DNA from: JBPEWY01 sp965224095
GTDB taxonomy: Bacteria > Bacteroidota > Bacteroidia > Flavobacteriales > Flavobacteriaceae
Assembly (NCBI GenBank): GCA_965224095.1
Contig: OZ245039.1
Span: 558,001-622,000 of the forward strand
Direction: 5' to 3'
Length of the DNA stretch: 64,000 nt
Shown here: positions 57,159 through 64,000 of the stretch, one piece after another
Numbering within the stretch: position 1 is the stretch's first letter
How the letters are laid out: each line of letters starts with the position of its first letter
Translations under genes and position numbers: made by a program
The notes under the pieces: generated by a model
What the model saw: the letters and a program-made list of their open reading frames with translations, nothing else
Told to the model about the DNA's origin: nothing
The model's database searches: none

Positions 57159-57446
57159 ATGAACTCACGATTAAAAAAAGAATATAAACACAAATTCGGT
57201 GAATTAAGACAAATTATCAATGGATGGAATTTAATCCCAGATTCCCCAGAAGATGAATTTGATTCTATCAATCATTTACTATTGGGTCAATTATACAAAG
57301 GTTCTGATAAATTTAAATTGACAAAGGTTTTGCATCACGAATTGACTGTTAATTATGGCTTTACAGCTGAATTTTTGGATATAGATAATATATTAAACGA
57401 TGTAATAATGTGGTGGAATAAAAACACCGAAAAACCTTTCCAATAG
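57159..57446 (+). CDS. Cassette 5a: small hypothetical protein
   Basis: A 95-residue mostly helical protein: FGELRQIINGWNLIPDSP, then DKFKLTKVLHHELTVNYG. An in-frame TTG precedes the ATG by 3 nt. It is the first of two genes in one cassette (3-nt gap). I recall no confident family; a regulator or enzyme subunit cannot be excluded. Confidence 0.65.
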   Translation: MNSRLKKEYKHKFGELRQIINGWNLIPDSPEDEFDSINHLLLGQLYKGSDKFKLTKVLHHELTVNYGFTAEFLDIDNILNDVIMWWNKNTEKPFQ

Positions 57447-57449
57447 AAT

Positions 57450-57812
57450 ATGAACTCAACTTTGTCAGAAAACAATTTTGACATAAAACTCAAGGAGCAT
57501 TACAAACTTTATGTTTTGTTAAAAGACAAAATCATATTCGAATCTGAATTAGAAAAAGGTGGAATAAAATATTACGCTGACATAAATGAACAACCGTCAA
57601 TCGATGGCGGAATTAGATATTTCTTACTCGACTCTGATATGGAAAACGTTGACCGAATTATAAAAGATAACGAAATCGTCGCGAATACAGAATCAAATCT
57701 GATTTCGGATTTTAGAGACGAAAAGAAAGTAATGAAATTGTACGTCGCTGTTGCTGGAGCTGTAATCGGAATTATAATTTTGATTGCGCTAATTGGAAAA
57801 TTGTTTGACTGA
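57450..57812 (+). CDS. Cassette 5b: small protein with C-terminal membrane helix
   Basis: A 120-residue protein. A soluble N-terminal part (EHYKLYVLLKDKIIFESEL...) is followed by a C-terminal helix LYVAVAGAVIGIIILIALIG, a tail-anchored architecture. It follows the first gene with a 3-nt gap. Two genes per cassette are unusual and suggest that the pair functions together. Confidence 0.7.
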   Translation: MNSTLSENNFDIKLKEHYKLYVLLKDKIIFESELEKGGIKYYADINEQPSIDGGIRYFLLDSDMENVDRIIKDNEIVANTESNLISDFRDEKKVMKLYVAVAGAVIGIIILIALIGKLFD

Positions 57813-57836
57813 ATTATTTGCGAAATAAAAAATACA

Positions 57837-57971
57837 GCACCTAACAACGGCTATAGTTCATTACGCCTGAAATTCCTAATCGGAATTTCAGGCCTTTTTG
57901 CTAAATTTATGGTTACAGCGGAAAGTACTCGCGCGCTTTCCCGTTACTGACGCTTACACAAACCGTTGGGC
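57837..57971 (+). repeat. attC-like site 6
   Basis: R'' GCACCTAAC exactly mirrors the start GTTAGGTGC of cassette 5. Inner hairpin TGAAATTCC/GGAATTTCA. The R' GTTGGGC fits the GTTRRRY consensus of classic integrons perfectly. Confidence 0.78.
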
Positions 57972-57992
57972 GTAATTTGAAGAATTTCGTAA

Positions 57993-59039
57993 ATGGCAAG
58001 AATATACGGAACAATAGAATCACTGAAATCCCTAAAATCAGAATTAGAAAATAACGGAATTTTCAGATTTAACTCTGTAAAAGGGATTAATGATTTTTTG
58101 TCAAATTACAATTCGGAAAAACTCACGATTCTAAATAATACATCTGATAAATTAGAAAAAGAATACTTTGAAACGTGTGCTAACCTAAAACAAAGAGTAC
58201 GGAACAAAGCTGAACGAATCAATTTAGAAACTGAAAAAATAGACAATCGAATTTCTAGCTTACAGACCAAAATTGATTCCATAAATTCTAAAGACACCAA
58301 TTCTATAAAAAAGCTACTCTCAAAAGTAAGGCTGTATTTCCTGAGAAATCAATCTAATTATTTTGTAAAAAATAAAACTAAACTGATAAGTTCATCAGTA
58401 AAGGATATCACTAGAAACATTGAAAATGATGAACTTTTCATAAGACAATACGAAACTAAAAAACAAAACTTGGTTGAAAAAAGAGCAAAATCTGAAATCG
58501 AAAAATTAGAATATACTCGCAATGTTTTAGAAAACTCAAAGAATCTAATTTCAGGAGCAATTGGAGAAAATTTAGTTGTTAAAGAAATTCAGAAGCTTTC
58601 AGATGATTATGTTCTGATTAATGACTTCAATTTGAGTTTTTCTCGTCCAATTTTTTACAAAAAATATAATCAGAGAATCTATTCCATACAAATTGACCAT
58701 CTTTTAATATCCAAAGCAGGGATTTTTATAATAGAAACAAAAAACTGGAGCAAGTTATCTGTTAATTCTCTTAGTTTAAGGTCGCCAATCGAACAAATTG
58801 AAAGGACAAATTTTGCTCTGTATATATTCTTTTCGGAAAAAATAACTTTATATGACCATCATTGGGGAGAACAAAGAGTCCCAATTCGGAATCTTATCGT
58901 AATGATTAATATTAAACCGCGAGGTCAGTTTAAATATGTAAGTATAAAATTACTGAAAGAATTAAATGATTATATTAAATACTTTGAACCTGTTTTAACA
59001 GATAAACAATTTAATAGAATAGTAACAGAATTAGTATAA
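57993..59039 (+). CDS. Cassette 6: NERD-domain protein, candidate nuclease
   Basis: A 348-residue protein with a coiled-coil N-terminal half (about residues 50-185; heptads such as ERINLETEKIDNRISSLQTK), then a nuclease-related domain: GAIGENLVVKEIQKL (E192), SIQIDHLLISKAGIFIIETKNW with D235, E248 and K250, the PD-(D/E)XK-like set. NERD proteins occur in antiphage and plasmid contexts. Nuclease activity is inferred. It starts 27 nt after the boundary and ends just before site 7. Confidence 0.82.
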   Translation: MARIYGTIESLKSLKSELENNGIFRFNSVKGINDFLSNYNSEKLTILNNTSDKLEKEYFETCANLKQRVRNKAERINLETEKIDNRISSLQTKIDSINSKDTNSIKKLLSKVRLYFLRNQSNYFVKNKTKLISSSVKDITRNIENDELFIRQYETKKQNLVEKRAKSEIEKLEYTRNVLENSKNLISGAIGENLVVKEIQKLSDDYVLINDFNLSFSRPIFYKKYNQRIYSIQIDHLLISKAGIFIIETKNWSKLSVNSLSLRSPIEQIERTNFALYIFFSEKITLYDHHWGEQRVPIRNLIVMINIKPRGQFKYVSIKLLKELNDYIKYFEPVLTDKQFNRIVTELV

Positions 59040-59050
59040 ATAAAAACTGC

Positions 59051-59272
59051 AGCCAACAATGTATAACCGCAATTTACTCACTGGGAGTAATTATGTCTAA
59101 GGTGTTCGTCGGTTGCTGCGCCCGGTCGGCGGATTCGATTACGTCCGAATCCACCCCGCCCGTACCGAACGGCACGTTCGGGCGCGGTCGGAATTGTTAA
59201 GGCTTGCGACCAAACCAAAAAATAAACGCTAATTTAACCCGTAACTGACGGTTATATGAAACCGTTACAAAC
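59051..59272 (+). repeat. attC-like site 7 (long form)
   Basis: A 222-bp site, the longest of the regular ones. The R'' half AGCCAAC mirrors the GTTGGGC start of cassette 6 with one mismatch. It is GC-rich inside, with a GAACGGCACGTTC dyad. The outer stem AATGTATAACCGC and CGGTTATATGAAACCGTTAC relates it to site 4. Confidence 0.7.
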
Positions 59273-59294
59273 AATTTAAACCAAATTTTACGCA

Positions 59295-59762
59295 ATGAAA
59301 AAACTGAATTTATTTATTGGACTTTTAATCGGGTTATCAATTTTATCCTGCTCATCTGACAAAAATGATTCTGAAGAGGTAAACGACCCAATAGTTGGAA
59401 TATGGAAACAAGTAAGGGTAGTTGACCTATACAATGGAGAGGAATTTATAAGCAACTCTGATAACTGCGCTATTCAGAACACTCATACTTTCAATTCTAA
59501 TCAAACCTTTTCATTTAAATTTTATGATAATGAATTCAGTGATTGTCATTTGTCATTGGAAAGTATTAGCGGAAACTGGAATAAGAACGGTTCCAATTAT
59601 GACATAAATTATATTTACCGCAATGTGGTTACTGATGAACAATTCAACAGCAACGAAAATATAGAATATGATACAAGAGAAATATTTATTGAGGATAATG
59701 TTTTAAAGATTAAGTACACTTTCTCACCAAATGAAATAACTATTGTTGAATATTCAAAATAA
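59295..59762 (+). CDS. Cassette 7: lipocalin-like lipoprotein
   Basis: A 155-residue lipoprotein, lipobox ILSC with C19. The start of the mature part (DPIVGIWKQVRVVDLYNGEEF) has the GxW motif of lipocalin-like domains, and the rest is beta-rich. Bacteroidetes encode many such small outer-membrane lipoproteins, often of unknown ligand. Starts 30 nt after the boundary. Confidence 0.78.
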   Translation: MKKLNLFIGLLIGLSILSCSSDKNDSEEVNDPIVGIWKQVRVVDLYNGEEFISNSDNCAIQNTHTFNSNQTFSFKFYDNEFSDCHLSLESISGNWNKNGSNYDINYIYRNVVTDEQFNSNENIEYDTREIFIEDNVLKIKYTFSPNEITIVEYSK

Positions 59763-59767
59763 AAACT

Positions 59768-59904
59768 GTTTGTAACACCGTGTAAAAATAATTGCTTGGT
59801 TCTAGCCTACTCGGAAAATCCTGCGGATTTCCCTCTGGTTCGTTCCATTTTTAGTAAGTTAGTTGCTTAATCACGCAACTATCCTTACACAAACCGTTAT
59901 AAAC
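59768..59904 (+). repeat. attC-like site 8
   Basis: R'' GTTTGTAAC mirrors the start GTTACAAAC of cassette 7. Nearly identical to site 9 over its inner 100 bases, including GGAAAATCC-tgc-GGATTTCC. Confidence 0.75.
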
Positions 59905-59907
59905 AAG

Positions 59908-60600
59908 TTGAAAAAGATACTGCAAATAACATTACTAGTAATTGGATTAATATCTTGTCAAGGACAAGAAGTTAATGGAATATGGATGTCATATAACAAT
60001 TATGTAATCGACATCGACTCAGCATACACTTCAGGTAATGAAGGGATTTTAATTGACTTTGACAAAGGAACTATTGGAGCAATATTTACAGATACTATTG
60101 CATCAATTAAAATAGACTTTAAACAGTCAAAAGTTTTTGTAGAAACTGACACCTTAAGTATAGATTTTAAAGTTCATGGTAAAGACTCAATAGAAATTGA
60201 CTTCGGACAAAATATGATGCATGTCTTTCGACCTCTAAACTTAAATCATAAATTGGATTTTGACGAAAAAACAGTTAAAAATTTTTTAATCGAAAATAAT
60301 TTTGACAAAATTAACGGAAGCATTGACATAGAATTCAGTGATAAATTTTTCTTTCGTGATGAATTGTTTGAAAAACGGATTAAAAAAAATGCCGTAATAA
60401 ATAAAACTTGGGAAGACGAAGGGTATTGGATTGTTAAAGAAATAAGAAATAATTTTTTCCTATTATTTACTCTCGACCAAACTTCTGACCAAAATATTTA
60501 TCAAATTTTGTCCCTTGACAACTGTAAAATGGAACTTTTTCAATTACAAGAGGCTAAATTTGGAAAGGCTAAGTTAACTGAATTAAAAACCTGTTTATAA
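59908..60600 (+). CDS. Cassette 8: lipoprotein, function unknown
   Basis: A 230-residue lipoprotein starting at TTG: KKILQITLLVIGLISCQGQ shows a signal peptide with lipobox cysteine C17. An ATG is in frame 45 nt upstream but lies inside the preceding attC site, so the TTG, 12 nt after the boundary, is chosen. The rest is beta-rich with no family I recognise. The stop codon lies in attC site 9. Confidence 0.7.
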   Translation: MKKILQITLLVIGLISCQGQEVNGIWMSYNNYVIDIDSAYTSGNEGILIDFDKGTIGAIFTDTIASIKIDFKQSKVFVETDTLSIDFKVHGKDSIEIDFGQNMMHVFRPLNLNHKLDFDEKTVKNFLIENNFDKINGSIDIEFSDKFFFRDELFEKRIKKNAVINKTWEDEGYWIVKEIRNNFFLLFTLDQTSDQNIYQILSLDNCKMELFQLQEAKFGKAKLTELKTCL

Positions 60601-60730
60601 CAACGTATAAAAATAATTGCTCTGTTCTAGCCTACTCGGAAAATCCTGCGGATTTTCCTCTGGTTCGTTCCATTTTTAGTAAGTTAGTTGCTTGAGCACG
60701 CAACTAATCATACACAAACCGTTGTAGGTA
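60593..60730 (+). repeat. attC-like site 9
   Basis: R'' GTTTATAAC equals the mirror of the GTTATAAAC start of cassette 8 and provides the stop codon of that gene. Close relative of site 8. Confidence 0.75.
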
Positions 60731-60751
60731 ATTTACCAACCAAGAAACTGA

Positions 60752-61966
60752 ATGGATAAAATTCAAAATCAGAAACATTCAATAGAAACTTTTTACTACA
60801 GTTTAGCGCGAATGCTGGAAAGAGCTTCTTATTATGGTCTTCGAGCTCTTGTAGTTCTTTATATGGTTGGAGAAACACTGAAAATGGAAAATGTAGAAGC
60901 GTTAACTATTTACGGTTGGTTTACAGCTTCACTAATTTTTTCTCAAATCATTGGCGCTCTTTTTGGAGACATACTTATTGGAAATAAGAAATCGATAATT
61001 ATTGGTGGAATTGTACAAGCACTCGGAGCTTTTGCATTATGCATTCCTACGACCTACGGACTTTATATTGGCATATTCCTAATTGTTTTAGGAAGTGGAT
61101 TTTACACACCCAATATTATAGCAAATTATGGAAAGTCATATTTAAACAAAACTAAACTGCTAGACGCTGGATTTACGATATTTTATATGGCTATAAATAT
61201 AGGTGCCTTTATAGGCTCTTTATGTATTGGCTATTCTGGCGAGAAATTCGGGCATAAAATTGGCTTCTTGATTTGTGGATTTCTAACTCTAATATCCTTA
61301 ATACCAATTCTAAAAACAAAAGAAAATGAGTTTCACGAAAAAGAGAAAATATCAATTGGTAAGCGAATATTAACAATAGCAATAGCATTTATTATTGTTG
61401 GACTTTTTTGGGGAGTTTATGAAATTTCGAATATTAGAATTATTGACTTACAATTAAAATTAGCGGAGATTTCGACATTAGAAATACCTAAAAGTATGTG
61501 GCAAACTTTGAGTTCTGTTTTCACGCTGCCAATCAGTTTAATTGCAATTATTGTATGGACTTATTTTTACAATTCTCAATTCTTTAAACTATTGATTGGG
61601 TTTTTATTCGGAGCAATTGCATATGGAATTTTATTGTTCATACCTGAAATACCAAAAGAAAGTCACACAGTTTATTTTTTAGTTTCACTATTGTTTTTAG
61701 CAATTTCTGAAATTCATATAGCACCAATAATTCATTCGGTTTTGACAAAGTACTCCAACCCAAAATATTTGGCCATTTTAGTTAGCCTAGCATTTGTGCC
61801 AACTAAAATCTTTGCCTTAATTTTTGGCTTGTTTAACGAGAGGTTTTATGACAATCCAACTTTAGGAGTTAAATTTGGAATAATAGCAACGATTCTAATA
61901 AGTATTGGAATAATTGGATATATAATAATTGATAAAAAAACTACCTACAACAATGGCTATAAGTAA
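60752..61966 (+). CDS. Cassette 9: POT/PTR2-like proton-coupled transporter
   Basis: A 404-residue inner-membrane protein with about 12 hydrophobic segments. ERASYYGLRALVVLYM (E23 to R31) corresponds to the ExxERxxYYGxR-type motif of POT peptide transporters in TM1, and the TM2-3 region has GDILIGNKKSIIIGG. Typical POT proteins exceed 450 residues, so this is a short relative. Substrate (peptides or other) unknown. Its last residues and stop are coded in attC site 10. Confidence 0.82.
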   Translation: MDKIQNQKHSIETFYYSLARMLERASYYGLRALVVLYMVGETLKMENVEALTIYGWFTASLIFSQIIGALFGDILIGNKKSIIIGGIVQALGAFALCIPTTYGLYIGIFLIVLGSGFYTPNIIANYGKSYLNKTKLLDAGFTIFYMAINIGAFIGSLCIGYSGEKFGHKIGFLICGFLTLISLIPILKTKENEFHEKEKISIGKRILTIAIAFIIVGLFWGVYEISNIRIIDLQLKLAEISTLEIPKSMWQTLSSVFTLPISLIAIIVWTYFYNSQFFKLLIGFLFGAIAYGILLFIPEIPKESHTVYFLVSLLFLAISEIHIAPIIHSVLTKYSNPKYLAILVSLAFVPTKIFALIFGLFNERFYDNPTLGVKFGIIATILISIGIIGYIIIDKKTTYNNGYK

Positions 61967-62076
61967 TTGCTTGTTCTCGCCTACTTCTGAAAATCCTCGC
62001 GGATTTTCAGTTTTGTGCGTACTTGCAAAGTTAAGTGCTAACCCACGCAACTACTCATAGCCGTGACCGTTACCTG
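61942..62076 (+). repeat. attC-like site 10
   Basis: R'' TACCTACAAC exactly mirrors the GTTGTAGGTA start of cassette 9. Inner sequence nearly identical to site 5, with the CTGAAAATCC/GGATTTTCAG hairpin. Contains the end of the transporter gene. Confidence 0.78.
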
Positions 62077-62101
62077 TAAGCCAAACAAACGCATGAACTG
62101 A

Positions 62102-62785
62102 ATGGACAAAATTTACGGAATCATACTATTCGGACTTCTCATTTTAGGATGTAAAGGAGAGACATCAAACGAAAAAATAGCAATTGAAAAAAAAGTAGAG
62201 TTCAATCAGGATTTGGCTGATGAGCTTAAGCAAATGGCAGAAATTGATCAAATCGCAGCCTTCATACCACAAGGTGAATACAAAAAGCTGACAAAAGAGC
62301 AATGGAACGCCTTTAAAGACAGTATTTTCAGAACAAATCAAAAACGAGTTAAGGAAATTTTTGATCACCATGGTTTTATAGGCTATGACTTGGCTGGAAA
62401 GACAGGTTCTGACAATTTTTGGTTAATAGTTCAACATTCCGACCATGACTCAGAATTTCAAAAAAAGGTTTTGGAACAAATGCTAATGGAAGTAGAAAAC
62501 AACAATGCGAATCCAAAAAATTATGCTCTATTGACCGACAGGGTCAAATTAAACTCTGGGCTTTCACAAGTATATGGAACTCAAGTAGATTACAATTGGA
62601 CTGTTTGCCAAGCATTCCCCAAAAACTTAGCGGACAGTACTAATGTCAATCAAAGAAGAAAAAAAATCGGATTGGAACCATTGGAAGAATATCTGAATGA
62701 AATGTCAAAATTGCATTTTGAAATAAACAAAGATGTATTTCTAAAAATGGGAATTAGAGAACCCAAATTATATGAATTAAAATAG
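62102..62785 (+). CDS. Cassette 10: DUF6624-like lipoprotein
   Basis: A 227-residue lipoprotein, lipobox ILGC with C17. The mature part (AEIDQIAAFIPQGEYKKLT; GSDNFWLIVQHSDHDSEFQKKVLEQML) resembles the DUF6624 family, which has the H-S-D-H-D block; no function is assigned to that family to my knowledge. Starts 32 nt after the boundary. Confidence 0.78.
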   Translation: MDKIYGIILFGLLILGCKGETSNEKIAIEKKVEFNQDLADELKQMAEIDQIAAFIPQGEYKKLTKEQWNAFKDSIFRTNQKRVKEIFDHHGFIGYDLAGKTGSDNFWLIVQHSDHDSEFQKKVLEQMLMEVENNNANPKNYALLTDRVKLNSGLSQVYGTQVDYNWTVCQAFPKNLADSTNVNQRRKKIGLEPLEEYLNEMSKLHFEINKDVFLKMGIREPKLYELK

Positions 62786-62789
62786 CCAG

Positions 62790-62924
62790 CAGGTAACACT
62801 GGCTATAATCCATTGCGGCTTTAATACAAAATCCATAACTTAGTAATATTAAAAGGCTCAATTCCTTACTCGGAAAATCCTAGCGGATTTTCCCGCAATG
62901 GAATCATAGCCTGAACCGATGGAG
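62790..62924 (+). repeat. attC-like site 11 (variant end)
   Basis: R'' CAGGTAAC mirrors the GTTACCTG start of cassette 10. It has the ACTGGCTATAATCCATTGC and GGAAAATCC/GGATTTTCC features, but the far end reads ATAGCCTGAACCGATGGAG, with GAT in place of GTT. Confidence 0.65.
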
Positions 62925-62991
62925 TTCATTCAGCCAAGGCTGACCAATTGAGCTATACTTTGCACAAGGCAAATCCTCGCTAAAATGGAAA

Positions 62992-63207
62992 TGAACTCCA
63001 TCGGGAGGGCTAAACCAAAATCACTTAATCTCTAACTCGCTTACGCTGAGATTCGCAGCCTTGCCTGCAGTACGTGCTGAACCAACGAACACCATCATCA
63101 CCTAAATGTAATTTTGGTAACGTTCACCCGCAATTCGCTTTTTTTTAAATAAATTTACAAAAACGAACCGCTGAACATCAACTACGTTTAGCCCTCCCGT
63201 AGTTTAC
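62992..63207 (+). repeat. Divergent attC-like site 12 after a geneless unit
   Basis: TGAACTCCATC is the reverse complement of GATGGAGTTCA at 62918-62928, so the 75-bp region between behaves like a cassette without a gene. The site's outer stem is GGGAGGGCTAAAC / GTTTAGCCCTCCC, unrelated to the other sites in sequence, and ends CCCGTAGTTTAC. Confidence 0.45.
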
Positions 63208-63241
63208 AATTTTGAAAAAGACCAACCAACCAAAACATATT

Positions 63242-64000
63242 ATGAAAACTATTAAAAAAAGAAACTACTTGAATTTTAGTGTCATCTTATTATTACTTCT
63301 AATTATGGGATGTAAATCTGACAAAAAGCAAAATGAAGAAATACCCTTAGAGAAGGATAAGACTAAAGTTATCGAAGTGATAACAAGGACTATGGATTTT
63401 CAGACCTTAGACACTTTGAAATCCGGCTGGAACACTTTTGCCTACAAAAATATGTCTGGCGAGACTCATTTTTTTATAATGGATAAATTGCCATCGGACT
63501 CCATTACAGAACAAGACATCAATCTGCATTTAATGCCTCCTTTTGATGATGGTATGCGGTATCTAATTGAAGGAAAATCTGATAGTGCTTTGGCTGCATT
63601 TGGCAGTATACCTGCATGGTTCAACGATGTAAAACGCTATGGTGGTACAGGTTTAATATCCCCTGGAAAAACGGCAGTTTCAACAATTCATCTTGAACCT
63701 GGAAAGTATATGATGGAATGCTATGTTAAAGCCATCAATGGAGAATTTCATACATCACACGGCATGTGGAAATTTATCACTGTAATCGATGAGCCCTCAA
63801 ATACTTTACCAATCGAAGCTGAACATGTGGTGAGTGTTTCCAGTACGGAAGGTTATGTTTTCAACTCACAACCCAAAATGGGCAAAAATTACTTTAAAGT
63901 AATTTTTATTGACCAAGTACCCCATGAACATTTTTCAGGTCACGATGTTAATTTAATTAAATATGATAATTCTGCAAATATAGATTCATTGGTTTATTGG
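63242..64000 (+). CDS. Lipoprotein, partial (3' end beyond window)
   Basis: The frame is open for 253 codons to the window edge. MKTIKKRNYLNFSVILLLLL with lipobox IMGC and C25 is a lipoprotein signal. The mature part has LEPGKYMMECYVK and a following FHTSHGMWKF, a beta-sandwich pattern resembling cupredoxin-like domains, without a clear copper site that I can fix. The gene begins 35 nt after the divergent attC-like site, so it may belong to a further cassette. The C-terminus is not seen. Confidence 0.8.
   Translation, partial: MKTIKKRNYLNFSVILLLLLIMGCKSDKKQNEEIPLEKDKTKVIEVITRTMDFQTLDTLKSGWNTFAYKNMSGETHFFIMDKLPSDSITEQDINLHLMPPFDDGMRYLIEGKSDSALAAFGSIPAWFNDVKRYGGTGLISPGKTAVSTIHLEPGKYMMECYVKAINGEFHTSHGMWKFITVIDEPSNTLPIEAEHVVSVSSTEGYVFNSQPKMGKNYFKVIFIDQVPHEHFSGHDVNLIKYDNSANIDSLVYW

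Larger units (their letters stand above)
53231..63207 (+). mobile_element. Integron-like gene cassette array without an integrase
   Basis: Ten gene-bearing units plus one geneless unit follow one another on the plus strand, each separated by an imperfect palindrome of about 130-220 bp. Each unit starts with GTT-xxxx and ends with the reverse complement of the same bases (for example GTTAGGTGC and GCACCTAAC), the R'/R'' pairing that defines a circularised integron cassette. Within the sites, AACAATGGCTAT and ATAGCC...CCGTT form the outer stem. Genes start 11-33 nt after the boundary, with little room for promoters. No intI is present, so this would be a CALIN or a distant part of a larger array. 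Confidence 0.75.

Noticed and set aside
62930..62985. tRNA gene fragment on the minus strand (TAGCTCAATTGG)
   Set aside because: Only a D-arm-like piece is present; no acceptor or anticodon stem can be formed.

Overview
The window is a flavobacterial (Bacteroidetes) chromosome segment. The 16S sequence, the TTTG/TANNTTTG-type promoters, the gliding genes gldF/gldG, and a secreted enzyme with a type IX secretion (T9SS) sorting tail all point to Flavobacteriaceae. About 29 kb on the left is conserved core genome. About 35 kb on the right is accessory DNA and visibly more AT-rich.

Core part (1-29035). A minus-strand rRNA operon comes first: 16S, tRNA-Ile, tRNA-Ala, then 23S, which runs off the left edge. 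Next are a DUF4294 protein, an M42 aminopeptidase, a NUDIX hydrolase and a three-subunit biotin-dependent acyl-CoA carboxylase (BCCP, biotin carboxylase, carboxyltransferase). Then come a DinB-like protein, a secreted amidohydrolase, a Bcr/CflA-type MFS exporter, a tiny Cys-rich double-glycine-leader peptide, acetyl-CoA synthetase and a 1440-residue T9SS-exported glycoside-hydrolase-like protein. The block ends with purC, phoH, a SAM hydroxide adenosyltransferase, a small monooxygenase, gldF-gldG, dnaN, a DUF4870 protein and mnmE.

Integrative element (29018-42674). A tyrosine recombinase sits directly downstream of mnmE. The last 18 bp of mnmE recur imperfectly (14/18) at 42657-42674, and TTTCACCT-type arm repeats flank both ends, so the element appears to be inserted in the mnmE 3' end. 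It carries a Tat-signal/secreted protein pair, a membrane-anchored HNH protein, an AbiV-like protein, a regulator, a mobilization module (excisionase-like HTH, MobC, relaxase, candidate oriT), a three-gene SIR2 / PD-(D/E)XK / unknown operon that looks like an antiphage system, and a HigBA toxin-antitoxin pair. An IS256-family insertion sequence with a perfect 9-bp target duplication lies just outside the right attachment site.

Secreted-protein cluster (44321-53226). Four minus-strand secreted proteins (two are paralogs, one has paired WFGE repeats, one has HEXXH plus FG-GAP repeats) lie divergent to a LytS-type sensor kinase and a LytTR response regulator.

Cassette array (53231 to about 63207). 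This is the most striking structure. At least ten consecutive units, all on the plus strand, each begin with a short sequence that reappears inverted at the end of the same unit, next to a large imperfect palindrome ending in CCGTT. This is the architecture of integron gene cassettes with attC sites, but no integron integrase is in the window. Cargo includes HEPN and NERD proteins, lipoproteins, a POT-like transporter and unknowns. The window ends inside a further lipoprotein gene.
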